From Petrolisthes cinctipes (taxonomy: Eukaryota > Arthropoda > Malacostraca > Decapoda > Porcellanidae): DNA of 64,000 nt. Below are positions 37,111-51,037 of the stretch, piece after piece. Position 1 is the first letter of the stretch. Every line of letters begins with the position of its first letter. Where the stretch lies: contig JAWQEG010000710.1 of NCBI GenBank assembly GCA_033782935.1, positions 5,518,001-5,582,000 on the forward strand, written 5' to 3'. The notes under the pieces were generated by a model, which worked only from the letters and a program-made list of their open reading frames with translations, made no database searches and was not told the origin of the DNA. The translations under genes and the position numbers were made by a program.

Positions 37111-38613
37111 GTGTTAGAGTATTTTCAAAATACATGCTCAAAACATACTGAAAATCGATCTTTTAGGTGCCCAAAAGTCGATATGTGCATGCATCTTCTG
37201 TACCCGTTTATATCTCATATTCTGGCCCTAAACACCCGAAAAATCGATATTTTGGGGTCCCAGAAGCGATCTGTACATCCTTACTCCGTGTTAGAGTATT
37301 TTCAAAATTCAGGCCCAAAACATGCTGAAAATCGATATTTTTGGTGCCCAAAGTCAATATGTGCATGTATCTTCTGTACCCGTTTATATCTCAAATTCAG
37401 GCTCAAAACACACGAAAACTCAATATTTTGTGGTCCCAGAAGCAATCTGTACATGCCTACTCAGTGCTAGAATATTTTCAAAATATAGGCTAAAAACATG
37501 CTAAAAATCGACATTTTAGGTGCCAAAAAATCGATATCTCAAATTCAGTCCCAAAACACCCGAAAATTCTATATTTAGAGGCCCCAGAAGGTATCTGTAC
37601 ATGCCTACTCCGTGTTAGAGTATTTTCAAAATACAGGCCAAAAACATACTGAAAATCGATCTTTTAGGTGCCCAAAAGTCGATATGTTCATGCATCTTCT
37701 GTACCCGTTTATATCTCATATTCTGGCCCTAAACACCCGAAAAATCGATATTTTGGGGTCCCAGAAGCGATCTGTACATCCTTACTCCGTGTTAGAGTAT
37801 TTTCAAAATTCAGGCCCAAAACATGCTGAAAATCGATATTTTTGGTGCCCAAAGTCAATAAGTGCATGTATCTTCTGTACCCGTTTATATCTCAAATTCA
37901 GGCTCAAAACACACGAAAACTCAATATTTTGGGGTCCCAGAAGCAATCTGTACATGCCTACTCAGTGCTAGAATATTTTCAAAATATAGGCTAAAAACAT
38001 GCTAAAAATCGACATTTTAGGTGCCAAAAAATCGATATCTCAAATTCAGTCTCAAAACACCCGAAAATTCGATATTTAGAGGTCCCAGAAGGTATCTGTA
38101 CATGCCTACTCCGTGTTAGAGTATTTTCAAAATATAGGCCAAAAACATACTGAAAATCGATCTTTTAGGTGCCCAAAAGTCGATATGTGCATGCATCTTC
38201 TGTACCCGTTTATATCTCAAATTCTGGCCCTAAACACCCGAAAATTCGATATTTTGGGGTCCCAGAAGCGATCTATACATCCTTACTCCGTGTTAGAGTA
38301 TTTTCAAAATTCAGGCCCAAAACATGCTGAAAATCGATATTTTTGGTGCCCAAAGTCAATATGTGCATGTATCTTCTGTACCCGTTTATATCTCAAATTC
38401 AGGCTCAAAACACCCGAAAATTCAATATTTTGGGGTCCCAGAAGCAATCTGTACATGCCTACTCGGTGCTAGAATATTTTCAAAATATAGGCTAAAAACA
38501 TGCTAAAAATCGATCTTTTAGGTGCCAAAAAGTCGATATCTCAAATTCAGTCCCAAAACACCCGAAAATTCGATATGTAGGGGTCCCAGAAGCGATCTGT
38601 ACATGCCTACTCC
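37111..38613 (+). repeat. Three trimers with shared private marks
   Basis: Units at 37111, 37612 and 38113, all ending in A1/B1-type sequence. 37111 and 37612 share ctcatattctgg, cgaaaaatcgat, ctgtacatccttac and cacacgaaaactc, and look like a recent 501-bp duplication. 38113 shares aatataggcc and ctatacatcc with 28081 and 32080. Confidence 0.85.
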
Positions 38614-39447
38614 GTGTTAGAGTATTTTCAAAATACATGCTCAAAACATACTGAAAATCGATCTTTTAGGTGCACAAAATTCGATATGTGCATGCATCTT
38701 CAGTACCCGTTTATATCTCAAATTCAGGCTCAAAACACCCGAAAATTCAATATTTTGGGGTCCCAGAAGCAATCTGTACAGTGTTAGAGTATTTTCAAAA
38801 TACAGGCCCAAAACATGCTGAAAATCGATATTTTAGATGCTCAAAGTCAATATGTGCATGTATCTTCTGTACCCGTTTATATCTCAAATTCAGTCTCAAA
38901 ACACCCGAAAATTCAATATTTTGTGGTCTCAGAAGCAATCTGTACAGTGTTAGAGTATTTTCAAAATACAGGCCCAAAACATGCTGAAAATCGATATTTT
39001 AGATGCCCAAAGTCAATATGTGCATGTATCTTCTGTACCCGTTTATATCTCAAATTCAGTCCCAAAACACCCGAAAATTCGATATTTTGGGGTCCCAGAA
39101 GCGATCTGTACATGCCTACTACGTGTTAGAGTATTTTCAAAATACATGCTCAAAACATACTGAAAATCGATCTTTTAGGTGCACAAAAGTCGATATGTGC
39201 ATGCATCTTCAGTACCCGTTTATATCTCAAATTCAGGCTCAAAACACCCGAAAATTCAATATTTTGGGGTCGCAGAAGCAATCTGTACATGCCTACTCAG
39301 TGCTAGAATATTTTCAAAATATAGGCTAAAAACATGCTAAAAATCGATCTTTTTGGTGCCAAAAAGTCGATATCTCAAATTCAGTCCCAAAACACCCGAA
39401 AATTCGATATTTAGGGGTCCCAGAAGCGATCTGTACATGCCTACTCC
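38614..39447 (+). repeat. Second run of shortened monomers (167/166 bp)
   Basis: A2 of 167 bp (38614), B2 of 166 bp (38781), a B2/C/A chimera (38947, 176 bp), A2 (39123) and C1 (39300). It corresponds to 20883-21882 but with one fewer 166-bp B2. Confidence 0.85.
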
Positions 39448-41265
39448 GTGTTAGAGTATTTTCAAAATACATGCTCAAAACATACTGAAAATCGATCTTT
39501 TAGGTGCACAAAAGTCGATATGTGCATGCATCTTCAGTACCCGTTTATATCTCAAATTCAGGCTCAAAACACCCGAAAATTCAATATTTTGGGGTCCCAG
39601 AAGCAATCTGTACATGCCTACTCAGTGTTAGAGTATTTTCAAAATACAGGCCCAAAACATGCTGAAAATCGATATTTTAGATGCCCAAAGTCAATATGTG
39701 CATGTATCTTCTGTACCCGTTTATATCTCAAATTCAGGCTCAAAACACCAGAAAATTCAATATTTTGGGGTCCCAGAAGCAATCTGTACATGCCTACACA
39801 GTGCTAGAATATTTTCAAAATATAGGCTAAAAACATGCTAAAAATCGACATTTTAGGTGCCAAAAAATCGATATCTCAAATTCAGTCTCAAAACACCCGA
39901 AAATTCGATATTTAGAGGTCCCAGAAGTTATCTGTACATGCCTACTCCGTGTTAGAGTATTTTCAAAATACAGGCCAAAAACATACTGAAAATCGATCTT
40001 TTAGGTGCCCAAAAGTCGATATGTGCATGCATCTTCTGTACCTGTTTATATCTCAAATTCTGGCCCTAAACAACCGATAATTCGATATTTTGGGGTCCCA
40101 GAAGCGATCTATACATCCTTACTCCGTGTTAGAGTATTTTCAAAATTCAGGCCCAAAACATGCTGAAAATCGATATTTTTGGTGCCCAAAGTCAATATGT
40201 GCATGTATCTTCTGTACCCGTTTATATCTCAAATTCAGGCTCAAAACACCCGAAAATTCAATATTTTGGGGTCCCAGAAGCAATCTGTACATGCCTACTC
40301 AGTGCTAGAATATTTTCAAAATATAGGCTAAAAACATGCTAAAAATCGATCTTTTAGGTGCCAAAAAGTCGATATCTCAAATTCAGTCCCAAAACACCCG
40401 AAAATTCGATATGTAGGGGTCCCAGAAGCGATCTGTACATGCCTACTCCGTATTAGAGTATTTTCAAAATACATGCTCAAAACATACTGAAAATCGATCT
40501 TTTAGGTGCACAGAAGTCGATATGTGCATGAATCTTCAGTACCCGTTTATATCTCAAATTCAGGCTGGAAACACCCGAAAATTCAATATTTTGGGGTCCC
40601 AGAAGCAATCTGTACATGCCTACACAGTGCTAGAATATTTTCAAAATATAGGCTAAAAACATGCTAAAAATCGATCTTTTAGGTGCCTAAAAATCGATAT
40701 ATCAAATTCAGTCCCAAAACACACGAAAATTCGATATTTAGAGGTCCCAGAAGGTATCTGTACATGCCTACTCCTTGTTAGAGTATTTTCAAAATACAGG
40801 CCAAAAACATACTGAAAATCGATCTTTTAGGTGCCCAAAAGTCGATATGTGCATGCATCTTCTGTACCCGTTTATATCTCAAATTCTGGCCCTAAACACC
40901 CGATAATTCGATATTTTGGGGTACCAGATGCGATCTATACATCCTTACTCCGTGTTAGAGTATTTTCAAAATTCAGGCCCAAAACATGCTGAAAATCGAT
41001 ATTTTTGGTGCCCAAAGTCAATATGTGCATGTATCTTCTGTACCCGTTTATATCTCAAATTCAGGCTCAAAACACCCGAAAATTCAATATTTTGGGGTCC
41101 CAGAAGCAATCTGTACAGTGCTAGAATATTTTCAAAATATAGGCTAAAAACATGCTAAAAATCGATCTTTTAGGTGCCAAAAAGTCGATATCTCAAATTC
41201 AGTCCCAAAACACCAGAAAATTCGATATTTAGGGGCCCCAGAAGCGATCTGTACATGCCTACTCC
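39448..41265 (+). repeat. Trimers plus an A2-C2 dimer
   Basis: 39448 is A2-B2-C2 and 39949 is A1-B1-C1 (with cctgtttat, caaccgataattcg). 40450 is an A2 directly followed by a C2 (40627). 40775 is A1-B1-C1 (491 bp) starting ttgttagag. No gene is seen. Confidence 0.84.
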
Positions 41266-42757
41266 GTGTTAGAGTATTTTCAAAATACATGCTCAAAACA
41301 TACTGAAAATCGATCTTTTAGGTGCACAAAAGTCGATATGTGCATGCATCTTCAGTACCCGTTTATATCTCAAATTCAGGCTCAAAACACCCGAAAATTC
41401 AATATTTTGGGGTCCCAGAAGCAATCTGTACATGCCTACTCAGTGTTAGAGTATTTTCAAAATACATGCTCAAAACATACTGAAAATCGATCTTTTAGGT
41501 GCACAAAAGTCGATATGTGCATGCATCTTCAGTACCCGTTTATATCTCAAATTCAGGCTCAAAACACCCGAAAATTCAATATTTTGGGGTCCCAGAAGCA
41601 ATCTGTACATGCCTACTCAGTGTTAGAGTATTTTCAAAATACAGGCCCAAAACATGCTGAAAAACGATATTTTAGATGCCCAAAGTCAATATGTGCATGT
41701 ATCTTCTGTACCCGTTTATATCTCAAATTCAGGCTCAAAACACCCGAAAATTCAATATTTTGGGGTCCCAGAAGCAATCTGTACATGCCTACACAGTGCT
41801 AGAATATTTTCAAAATATAGGCTAAAAACATGCTAAAGATCGACATTTTAGGTGTCAAAAAATCGATATATCAAATTCAGTGCCAAAACACCCGAAAATT
41901 CTATATTTAGAGGTCCCAGAAGTTATCTGTACATCCCTACTCCGTGTTAGAGTATTTTCAAAATTCAGGCCCAAAACATGCTGAAAATCGATATTTTTGG
42001 TGCCCAAAGTCAATATGTGCATGTATCTTCTGTACCCGTTTATATCTCAAATTCAGGCTCAAAACACCCGAAAATTCAATATTTTGGGATCCCAGAAGCA
42101 ATCTGTACAGTGTTGGAGTATTTTCAAAATACAGGCCCAAAACATGCTGAAAATCGATATTTTAGATGCCCAAAGTCAATATGTGCATGTATCTTCTGTA
42201 CCCGTTTATATCTCAAATTCAGGCTCAAAACACCCGAAAATTCAATATTTTGGTGTCCCAGAAGCAATCTGTACATGCCTACACAGTACTAGAATATTTT
42301 CAAAATATAGGCTAAAAACATGCTAAAAATCGACATTTTAGGTGCCAAAAAATCGATATCTCAAATTCAGTCCCAAAACACCCGAAAATTCGATATTTTG
42401 GGGTCCCAGAAGCGATCTGTACATGCCTACTCCGTGTTAGAGTATTTTCAAAATTCAGGCCCAAAACATACTGAAAATCGATATTTTTGGTGCTCAAAGT
42501 CAATATGTGCATGTATCTTCTGTACCCGTTTATATCTCAAATTCAGGCTCAAAACCCCCGAAAAATCAATATTTTGGGGTCCCAGAAGCAATCTGTACAT
42601 GCCTACTCAGTGCTGGAATATTTTCAAAATATAGGCTAAAAACATGCTAAAAATCGATCTTTTAGGTGCCAAAAAGTCGATATCTCAAATTCAGTCCCAA
42701 AACACCCTTAAATTCGATATTTAGGGGTCCCAGAAGCGATCTGTACATGCCTACTCT
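41266..42757 (+). repeat. A2-A2-B2-C2 tetramer, then B1-B2-C/A-B1-C1
   Basis: 41266-41943 is a 678-bp tetramer. 41944 is a B1 that follows a C without an A (166 bp), then B2 (42110), a C2/A1 chimera of 148 bp (42286, ending gatattttgggg), B1 (42434) and C1 (42610). Confidence 0.83.
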
Positions 42758-44577
42758 GTGTTAGAGTATTTTCAAAATACATGCTCATAACATACTGAAA
42801 ATCGATCTTTTAGGTGCAAAAAAGTCGATATGTGCATGCATCTTCTGTACCCGTTTATATCTCAAATTCAGGCTCAAAACACCCGAAAATTCAATATTTT
42901 GGGGTCCCAGAAGCAATCTGTACATGCCTACACAGTGCTAGAATATTTTCAAAATATAGTCTAAAAACATGCTAAAAATCGATATTATAGGTGCCAAAAA
43001 ATCGATATCTCAAATTCAGTCCCATAACACCCGAAAATTCGATATTTAGAGGTCCCAGAAGGTATCTGTACATGCCTACTCCGTGTTAGAGTATTTTTAA
43101 AATACAGGCCAAAAACATACTGAAAATCGATCTTTTAGGTGCCCAAAAGTCGATATGTGCATTCATCTTCTGTACCCGTTTATATCTCAAATTCTGGCCC
43201 TAAACACCCGAAAATTCGATATTTTGGGGTCCCAGAAGCGATCTGTACATGCCTACTCCGTGTTAGAGTATTTTCAAAATTCAGGCTCAAAACATGCTGA
43301 AAATCGATATTTTTGGTGCTCAAAGTCAATATGTGCATGTATCTTCTGTACCCGTTTATATCTCAAATTCAGGCTCAAAACACCCGAAAATTCAATATTT
43401 TGGGGTCCCAGAAGCAATCTGTACAGTGCTAGAATATTTTCAAAATATAGTCTAAAAACATGCTAAAAATCGATCTTTTAGGTGCCAAAAAGTCGATATC
43501 TCAAATTCAGTCCCAAAACACCCTAAAATTCGATATTTAGGGGTCCCAGAAGCGATCTGTACATGCCTACTCCGTGTTAGAGTATTTTCAAAATACATGC
43601 TCAAAACATACTGAAAATCGATCTTTTAGGTGCACCAAAGTCGATATGTGCATGCATCTTCAGTACCCGTTTATATCTCAAATTCAGGCTCAAAACACCC
43701 TAAAATTCAATATTTTGGGGTCCCAGAAGCAATCTGTACATGCCTACTCAGTGTTAGAGTATTTTCAAAATACAGGCCCAAAACATGCTGAAAATCGATA
43801 TTTTAGATGCCCAAAGTCAATATGTGCATGTATCTTCTGTACCCGTTTATATCTCAAATTCAGGCTCAAAACACCCGAAAATTCAATATTTTTGGGTCCC
43901 AGAAGCAATCTGTACATGCCTACACAGTGCTAGAATATTTTCAAAATATAGGCGAAAAACATGCTAAAAATCGACATTTTAGGTGCCAATAAATCGATAT
44001 CTCAAATTCAGTCTCAAAACACCCGAAAATTCGATATTTAGAGGTCCTAGAAGATATCTGTACAAACCTACTCCGTGTTAGAGTATTTTCAAAATACAGG
44101 CCAAAAACATACTGAAAATCGATCTTTCAGGTGCCCAAAAGTCGATATGTGCATGCATCTTCTGTACCCGTTTATATCTCAAATTCTGGCCCTAAACACC
44201 TGAAAATTCGATATTTTGGGGTCCCAGAAGCGATCTGTACATGCCTACTCCGTGTTAGAGTATTTTCAAAATTCAGGCCCAAAACATGCTGAAAATCGAT
44301 ATTTTTGGTGCCCAAAGTCAATATGTGCATGTATCTTCTGTACCCGTTTATATCTCAAATTCAGGCTCAAAACACCCGAAAATTCAATATTTTGGGGTCC
44401 CAGAAGTAATCTGTACATGCCTACTCAGTGCTAGAATATTTTCAAAATATATAGGCTAAAAACATGCTAAAAATCGATCTTTTAGGTGCCAAAAAGTCGA
44501 TATCTCAAATTCAGTCCCAAAACACCCTTAAATTCGATATTTAGGGGTCCCAGAAGCGATCTGTACATGCCTACTCT
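42758..44577 (+). repeat. 1820-bp tandem duplication, copy 1
   Basis: Monomers at 42758 (A2/A1), 42935 (C2), 43083 (A1), 43260 (B1), 43426 (C1), 43574 (A2), 43751 (B2), 43927 (C2), 44075 (A1), 44252 (B1) and 44428 (C1, 150 bp). Marks are catgctcataac, aatatagtc, gtatttttaaaatac, cctagaagatatctg and gaagtaatctg. Confidence 0.92.
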
Positions 44578-46397
44578 GTGTTAGAGTATTTTCAAAATAC
44601 ATGCTCATAACATACTGAAAATCGATCTTTTAGGTGCAAAAAAGTCGATATGTGCATGCATCTTCTGTACCCGTTTATATCTCAAATTCAGGCTCAAAAC
44701 ACCCGAAAATTCAATATTTTGGGGTCCCAGAAGCAATCTGTACATGCCTACACAGTGCTAGAATATTTTCAAAATATAGTCTAAAAACATGCTAAAAATC
44801 GATATTATAGGTGCCAAAAAATCGATATCTCAAATTCAGTCCCATAACACCCGAAAATTCGATATTTAGAGGTCCCAGAAGGTATCTGTACATGCCTACT
44901 CCGTGTTAGAGTATTTTTAAAATACAGGCCAAAAACATACTGAAAATCGATCTTTTAGGTGCCCAAAAGTCGATATGTGCATTCATCTTCTGTACCCGTT
45001 TATATCTCAAATTCTGGCCCTAAACACCCGAAAATTCGATATTTTGGGGTCCCAGAAGCGATCTGTACATGCCTACTCCGTGTTAGAGTATTTTCAAAAT
45101 TCAGGCTCAAAACATGCTGAAAATCGATATTTTTGGTGCTCAAAGTCAATATGTGCATGTATCTTCTGTACCCGTTTATATCTCAAATTCAGGCTCAAAA
45201 CACCCGAAAATTCAATATTTTGGGGTCCCAGAAGCAATCTGTACAGTGCTAGAATATTTTCAAAATATAGTCTAAAAACATGCTAAAAATCGATCTTTTA
45301 GGTGCCAAAAAGTCGATATCTCAAATTCAGTCCCAAAACACATTAAAATTCGATATTTAGGGGTCCCAGAAGCGATCTGTACATGCCTACTCCGTGTTAG
45401 AGTATTTTCAAAATACATGCTCAAAACATACTGAAAATCGATCTTTTAGGTGCACCAAAGTCGATATGTGCATGCATCTTCAGTACCCGTTTATATCTCA
45501 AATTCAGGCTCAAAACACCCTAAAATTCAATATTTTGGGGTCCCAGAAGCAATCTGTACATGCCTACTCAGTGTTAGAGTATTTTCAAAATACAGGCCCA
45601 AAACATGCTGAAAATCGATATTTTAGATGCCCAAAGTCAATATGTGCATGTATCTTCTGTACCCGTTTATATCTCAAATTCAGGCTCAAAACACCCGAAA
45701 ATTCAATATTTTTGGGTCCCAGAAGCAATCTGTACATGCCTACACAGTGCTAGAATATTTTCAAAATATAGGCGAAAAACATGCTAAAAATCGACATTTT
45801 AGGTGCCAATAAATCGATATCTCAAATTCAGTCTCAAAACACCCGAAAATTCGATATTTAGAGGTCCTAGAAGATATCTGTACAAACCTACTCCGTGTTA
45901 GAGTATTTTCAAAATACAGGCCAAAAACATACTGAAAATCGATCTTTCAGGTGCCCAAAAGTCGATATGTGCATGCATCTTCTGTACCCGTTTATATCTC
46001 AAATTCTGGCCCTAAACACCTGAAAATTCGATATTTTGGGGTCCCAGAAGCGATCTGTACATGCCTACTCCGTGTTAGAGTATTTTCAAAATTCAGGCCC
46101 AAAACATGCTGAAAATCGATATTTTTGGTGCCCAAAGTCAATATGTGCATGTATCTTCTGTACCCGTTTATATCTCAAATTCAGGCTCAAAACACCCGAA
46201 AATTCAATATTTTGGGGTCCCAGAAGTAATCTGTACATGCCTACTCAGTGCTAGAATATTTTCAAAATATATAGGCTAAAAACATGCTAAAAATCGATCT
46301 TTTAGGTGCCAAAAAGTCGATATCTCAAATTCAGTCCCAAAACACCAGAAAATTCGATATTTAGGGGCCCCAGAAGCGATCTGTACATGCCTACTCC
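44578..46397 (+). repeat. 1820-bp tandem duplication, copy 2
   Basis: Repeats 42758-44577 monomer for monomer. The only difference I noticed is cacatta at 45341-45345 against caccct at 43521. It ends with the same 150-bp C monomer containing aaaatatatagg (46248), whose right half differs from the one at 44428. Confidence 0.92.
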
Positions 46398-46722
46398 GTG
46401 TTAGAGTATTTTCAAAATACATGCTCAAAACATACTGAAAATCGATCTTTTAGGTGCACAAAAGTCGATATGTGCATGCATCTTCAGTACCCGTTTATAT
46501 CTCAAATTCAGGCTCAAAACACCCGAAAATTCAATATTTTGGGGTCCCAGAAGCAATCTGTACATGCCTACACAGTGCTAGAATATTTTCAAAATATAGG
46601 CGAAAAACATGCTAAAAATCGATATTATAGGTGCCAAAAAATCGATATCTTAAATTCAGTCCCATAACACCCGAAAATTCGATATTTAGAGGTCCCAGAA
46701 GGTATCTGTACATGCCTACTCC
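46398..46722 (+). repeat. A2-C2 dimer (325 bp)
   Basis: A2 (46398-46574) is followed directly by a C2 (46575-46722) carrying ggcgaaaaac, gatattataggtg and tcttaaattc. No B monomer is present. Confidence 0.85.
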
Positions 46723-48569
46723 GTGTTAGAGTATTTTCAAAATACAGGCCAAAAACATACTGAAAATCGATCTTTTAGGTGCACAAAAGTCGATATGTGC
46801 ATGCATCTTCTGTACCCGTTTATATCTCAAATTCTGGCCCTAAACACCCGAAAATTCGATATTTTGGGGTCCCAGAAGCGATCTGTACATGCCTACTCCG
46901 TGTTAGAGTATTTTCAAAATTCAGGCCCAAAACATGCTGAAAATCGATAATTTAGATGCCCAAAGTCAATATGTGCATGTATCTTCTGTACCCGTTTATA
47001 TCTCAAATTCAGACTCAAAACACCCGAAAATTCAATATTTTGGGGTCCCAGAAGCAATCTGTACATGCCTACACAGTGCTAGAATATTTTCAAAATATAG
47101 GCTAAAAACATACTAAAAATCGACATTTTAGGTGCCAAAAAATCGATATCTCAAATTCAGTCCCAAAACACCCGAAAATTCGATATTTAGAGGTCCCAGA
47201 AGGTATCTGTACATGCCTACTCCGTGTTAGAGTATTTTCAAAATACAGGCCAAAAACATACTGAAAATCGATCTTTTAGGTGCCCAAAAGTCGATATGTG
47301 CATGCATCTTCTGTACCCGTTTATATCTCAAATTCTGGCCCTAAACACCTGAAAAATCGATATTTTGGGGTCCCAGAAGCGATCTGTACATGCCTACTCC
47401 GTGTTAGAGTATTTTCAAAATTCAGGCCCAAAACATGCTGAAAATCGATATTTTTGGTGCCCAAAGTCAATATGTGGATGTATCTTCTGTACCCGTTTAT
47501 ATCTCAAATTCAGGCTCAAAACACCCGAAAATTCAATATTTTGGGGTCCCAGAAGCAATCTGTACAGTGCTAGATTATTTTCAAAATATAGGCTAAAAAC
47601 ATGCAAAAAATCGATCTTTTAGGTGCCAAAAATTCGATATCTCAAATTCAGTCCCAAAACACCCGAAAATTCGATATTTAGGGGTCCCAGAAGCGATCTG
47701 TACATGCCTACTCCGTGTTAGAGTATTTTCAAAATACATGCTCAATACATACTGAAAATCGATCTTTTTGGTGCACAAAAGTCGATATGTGCATGCATCT
47801 TCAGTACCCGTTTATATCTCAAATTCAGGCTCAAAACACCCTAAAATTCAATATTTTGGGGTCCCAGAAGCAATCTGTACATGTCTACTCCGTGTTAGAG
47901 TATTTTCAAAATACAGGCCAAAAACATACTGAAAATCGTTCTTTTAGGTGCCCAAAAGTCGATATGTGCATGCATCTTCTGTACCCGTTTATATCTCAAA
48001 TTCTGGCCCTAAACACCCGAAAATTCGATATTTTGGGGTCCCAAAAGCGATCTGTACATGCCTACTCCGTGTTAGAGTATTTTCAAAATTCAGGCCCAAA
48101 ACATGCTGAAAATCGATCTTTTAGGTGCACAAAAGTCGATATGTGCATGCATCTTCAGTACCCGTTTATATCTCAAATTCAGGCTCAAAACACCCGAAAA
48201 TTCGATATTTTGGGGTCCCAGAAGCGATCTGTACATGTCTACTCCGTGTTAGAGTATTTTCAAAATTCAGGCCCAAAACATGCTGAAAATCGATATTTTT
48301 GGTGCCCAAAGTCAATATGTGCATGTATCTTCTGTACCCGTTTATATCTCAAATTCAGGCTCAAAACACCCGAAAATTCAATATTTTGGGGTCCCAGAAG
48401 CAATCTGTACATGCCTACTCAGTGCTAGAATATTTTCAAAATATAGGCTAAAAACATGCTAAAAATCGATATTTTAGGTGCCAAAAAGTCGATATCTCAA
48501 ATTCAGTCCCAAAACACCCGAAAATTCGATATTTAGGGGTCCCAGAAGCGATCTGTACATGCCTACTCC
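46723..48569 (+). repeat. 1847-bp complex module, copy 1
   Basis: Eleven monomers: A1, B, C2, A1, B1 (166 bp), C1, A2, A1, A2-like mosaic, B1, C1, starting at 46723, 46900, 47076, 47224, 47401, 47567, 47715, 47892, 48069, 48246 and 48422. Marks are cgataatttagatgcc, catactaaaaatcgac, cacctgaaaa, tatgtggatg, gctagattattttc and catgcaaaaaatcg. Near-copies are at 51038, 53386 and 60527. Confidence 0.9.
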
Positions 48570-49721
48570 GTGTTAGAGTATTTTCAAAATACATGCTCAA
48601 AACATACTGAAAATCGATGTTTTAGGTGCACAAAATACGATATGTGCATGCATCTTCAGTACCCGTTTATATCTCAAATTCAGGCTCAAAACACCCGAAA
48701 ATTCAATATTTTGGGGTCCCAGAAGCAATCTGTACATGCCTACACAGTGTTAGAATATTTTCAAAATATAGGCTAAAAACATGCTAAAAATCGACATTTT
48801 AGGTGCCAAAAAATCGATATCTCAAATTCAGTCCCAAAACACCCTAAAATTCGATATTTAGGGGTCCCAGAAGCGATCTGTACATGCCTACTCCGTGTTA
48901 GAGTATTTTCAAAATACATGCTCAAAAACATACTGAAAATCGATCTTTTAGGTGCACAAAAGTCGAGATGTGCATGCATCTTCAGTACCCGTTTATATCT
49001 CAAATTCAGGCTCAAAACACCCGAAAATTCAGTATTTTGGGGTCCCAGAAGCAATCTGTACATGCCTACTCCGTGTTAGAGTATTTTCAAAATACAGGCC
49101 AAAAACATACTGAAAATCGATCTTTTAGGTGCCAAAAAGTCGATATCTCAAATTCAGTCCCAAAACACCCGAAAATTTGATATTTAGGGGTCCCAGAAGC
49201 GATCTGTACATGCCTACTCCGTGTTAGAGTATTTTCAAAATACATGCTCAAAACATACTGAAAATCGATCTTTTAGGTGCACAAAAGTCGTTATGTGCAT
49301 GCATCTTCAGTACCCGTTTATATCTCAAATTCAGGCTCAAAACACCCGAAAATTCAATATTTTGGGGTCCCAGAAGCAATCTGTACATGCCTACTCAGTG
49401 TTAGAGTATTTTCAAAATACAGGCCCAAAACATGCTGAAAATCGATATTTTAGATGCCCAAAGTCAATATGTGCATGTATCTTCTGCACCCGTTTATATC
49501 TCAAATTCAGGCTCAAAACACCCGAAAATTCAATATTTTGGGGTCCCAGAAGCAATCTGTACATGCCTACACAGTGCTAGAATATTTTCAAAATATAGGC
49601 TAAAAACATGCTGAAAATCGATATTTCAGGTGCCAAAAAATCGATATCTCAAATTCAGTCCCAAAACACCCGAAAATTCGATATTTAGAGGTCCCAGAAG
49701 GTATCTGTACATGCCTACTCC
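48570..49721 (+). repeat. A2-C2-A2-A1/C1-A2-B2-C2
   Basis: The first A2 has gatgttttagg and aatacgatatg. The A2 at 48895 has an extra A (178 bp) and gtcgagatg. The A1/C1 chimera at 49073-49220 (148 bp) has aaaatttgatattt. The A2 at 49221 has gtcgttatg and the B2 at 49398 has cttctgcaccc. Several of these marks recur only to the right of this point. Confidence 0.85.
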
Positions 49722-51037
49722 GTGTTAGAGTATTTTCAAAATACAGGCCAAAAACATACTGAAAATCGATCTTTTAGGTGCCCAAAAGTCGATATGTGCA
49801 TGCATCTTCTGTACCCGTTTATATCTCAAATTCTGGCCCTAAACACCCGAAAATTCGATATCTTGGGGTCCCAGAAGCGATCTGTACATGCCTACTCCGT
49901 GTTAGAGTATTTTCAAAATTCAGGCCCAAAACATGCTGAAAATCGATAATTTAGATGCCCAAAGTCAATATGTGCATGTATCTTCTGTACCCGTTTATAT
50001 CTCAAATTCAGACTCAAAACACCCGAAAATTCAATATTTTGGGGTCCCAGAAGCAATCTGTACATGCCTACACAGTGCTAGAATATTTTCAAAATATAGG
50101 CTAAAAACATACTAAAAATCGACATTTTAGGTGCCAAAAAATCGATATCTCAAATTCAGTCCCAAAACACCCGAAAATTCGATATTTAGAGGTCCCAGAA
50201 GGTATCTGTACATGCCTACTCCGTGTTAGAGTATTTTCAAAATACAGGCCAAAAACATACTGAAAATCGATCTTTTAGGTGCACAAAAGTCGATATGTGC
50301 ATGCATCTTCTGTACCCGTTTATATCTCAAATTCTGGCCCTAAACACCTGAAAATTCGATATTTTGGGGTCCCAGAAGCGATCTGTACATGCCTACTCCG
50401 TGTTAGAGTATTTTCAAAATTCAGGCCCAAAACATGCTGAAAATCGATATTTTTGGTGCCCAAAGTCAATATGTGGATGTATCTTCTGTACCCGTTTATA
50501 TCTCAAATTCAGGCTCAAAACACCCGAAAATTCAATATTTTGGGGTCCCAGAAGCAATCTGTACAGTGCTAGATTATTTTCAAAATATAGGCTAAAAACA
50601 TGCAAAAAATCGATCTTTTAGGTGCCAAAAAGTCGATATCTCAAATTCAGTCCCAAAACACCCGAAAATTCGATATTTATGGGTCCCAGAAGCGATCTGT
50701 ACATGCCTACTCCGTGTTAGAGTATTTTCAAAATACATGCTCAAAACATACTGAAAATCGATCTTTTAGATGCCCAAAGTCAATATGTGCATGTATCTTC
50801 TGCACCCGTTTATATCTCAAATTCAGGCTCAAAACACCCGAAAATTCAATATTTTGGGGTCCCAGAAGCAATCTGTACATGCCTACACAGTGCTAGAATA
50901 TTTTCAAAATATAGGCTAAAAACATGCTGAAAATCGATATTTCAGGTGCCAAAAAATCGATATCTCAAATTCAGTCCCAAAACACCCGAAAATTCGATAT
51001 TTAGAGGTCCCAGAAGGTATCTGTACATGCCTACTCC
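49722..51037 (+). repeat. 1316-bp segment duplicated at 51038
   Basis: A1-B-C2-A1-B1-C1 (49722-50713) is the first 992 bp of the complex module, followed by an A2/B2 chimera (50714-50889) and a C2 (50890-51037). 51038 onward repeats 49722 onward at offset 1316 until the chimera. Confidence 0.88.
50714..50889 (+). repeat. Chimeric A2/B2 monomer at a crossover junction
   Basis: The left part matches A2 at 52030 up to the c of cgatctttt (50763). From the a at 50770 (agatgccc) it matches the B2 at 49398, including cttctgcaccc. Only ttttag (50764-50769) is shared, so the switch is located to 6 bp. Confidence 0.85.

Noticed and set aside
48773..49063. 96-codon open frame on the minus strand, and similar 60- to 70-codon frames
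   Set aside because: Complement of the same repeat, with no independent support.
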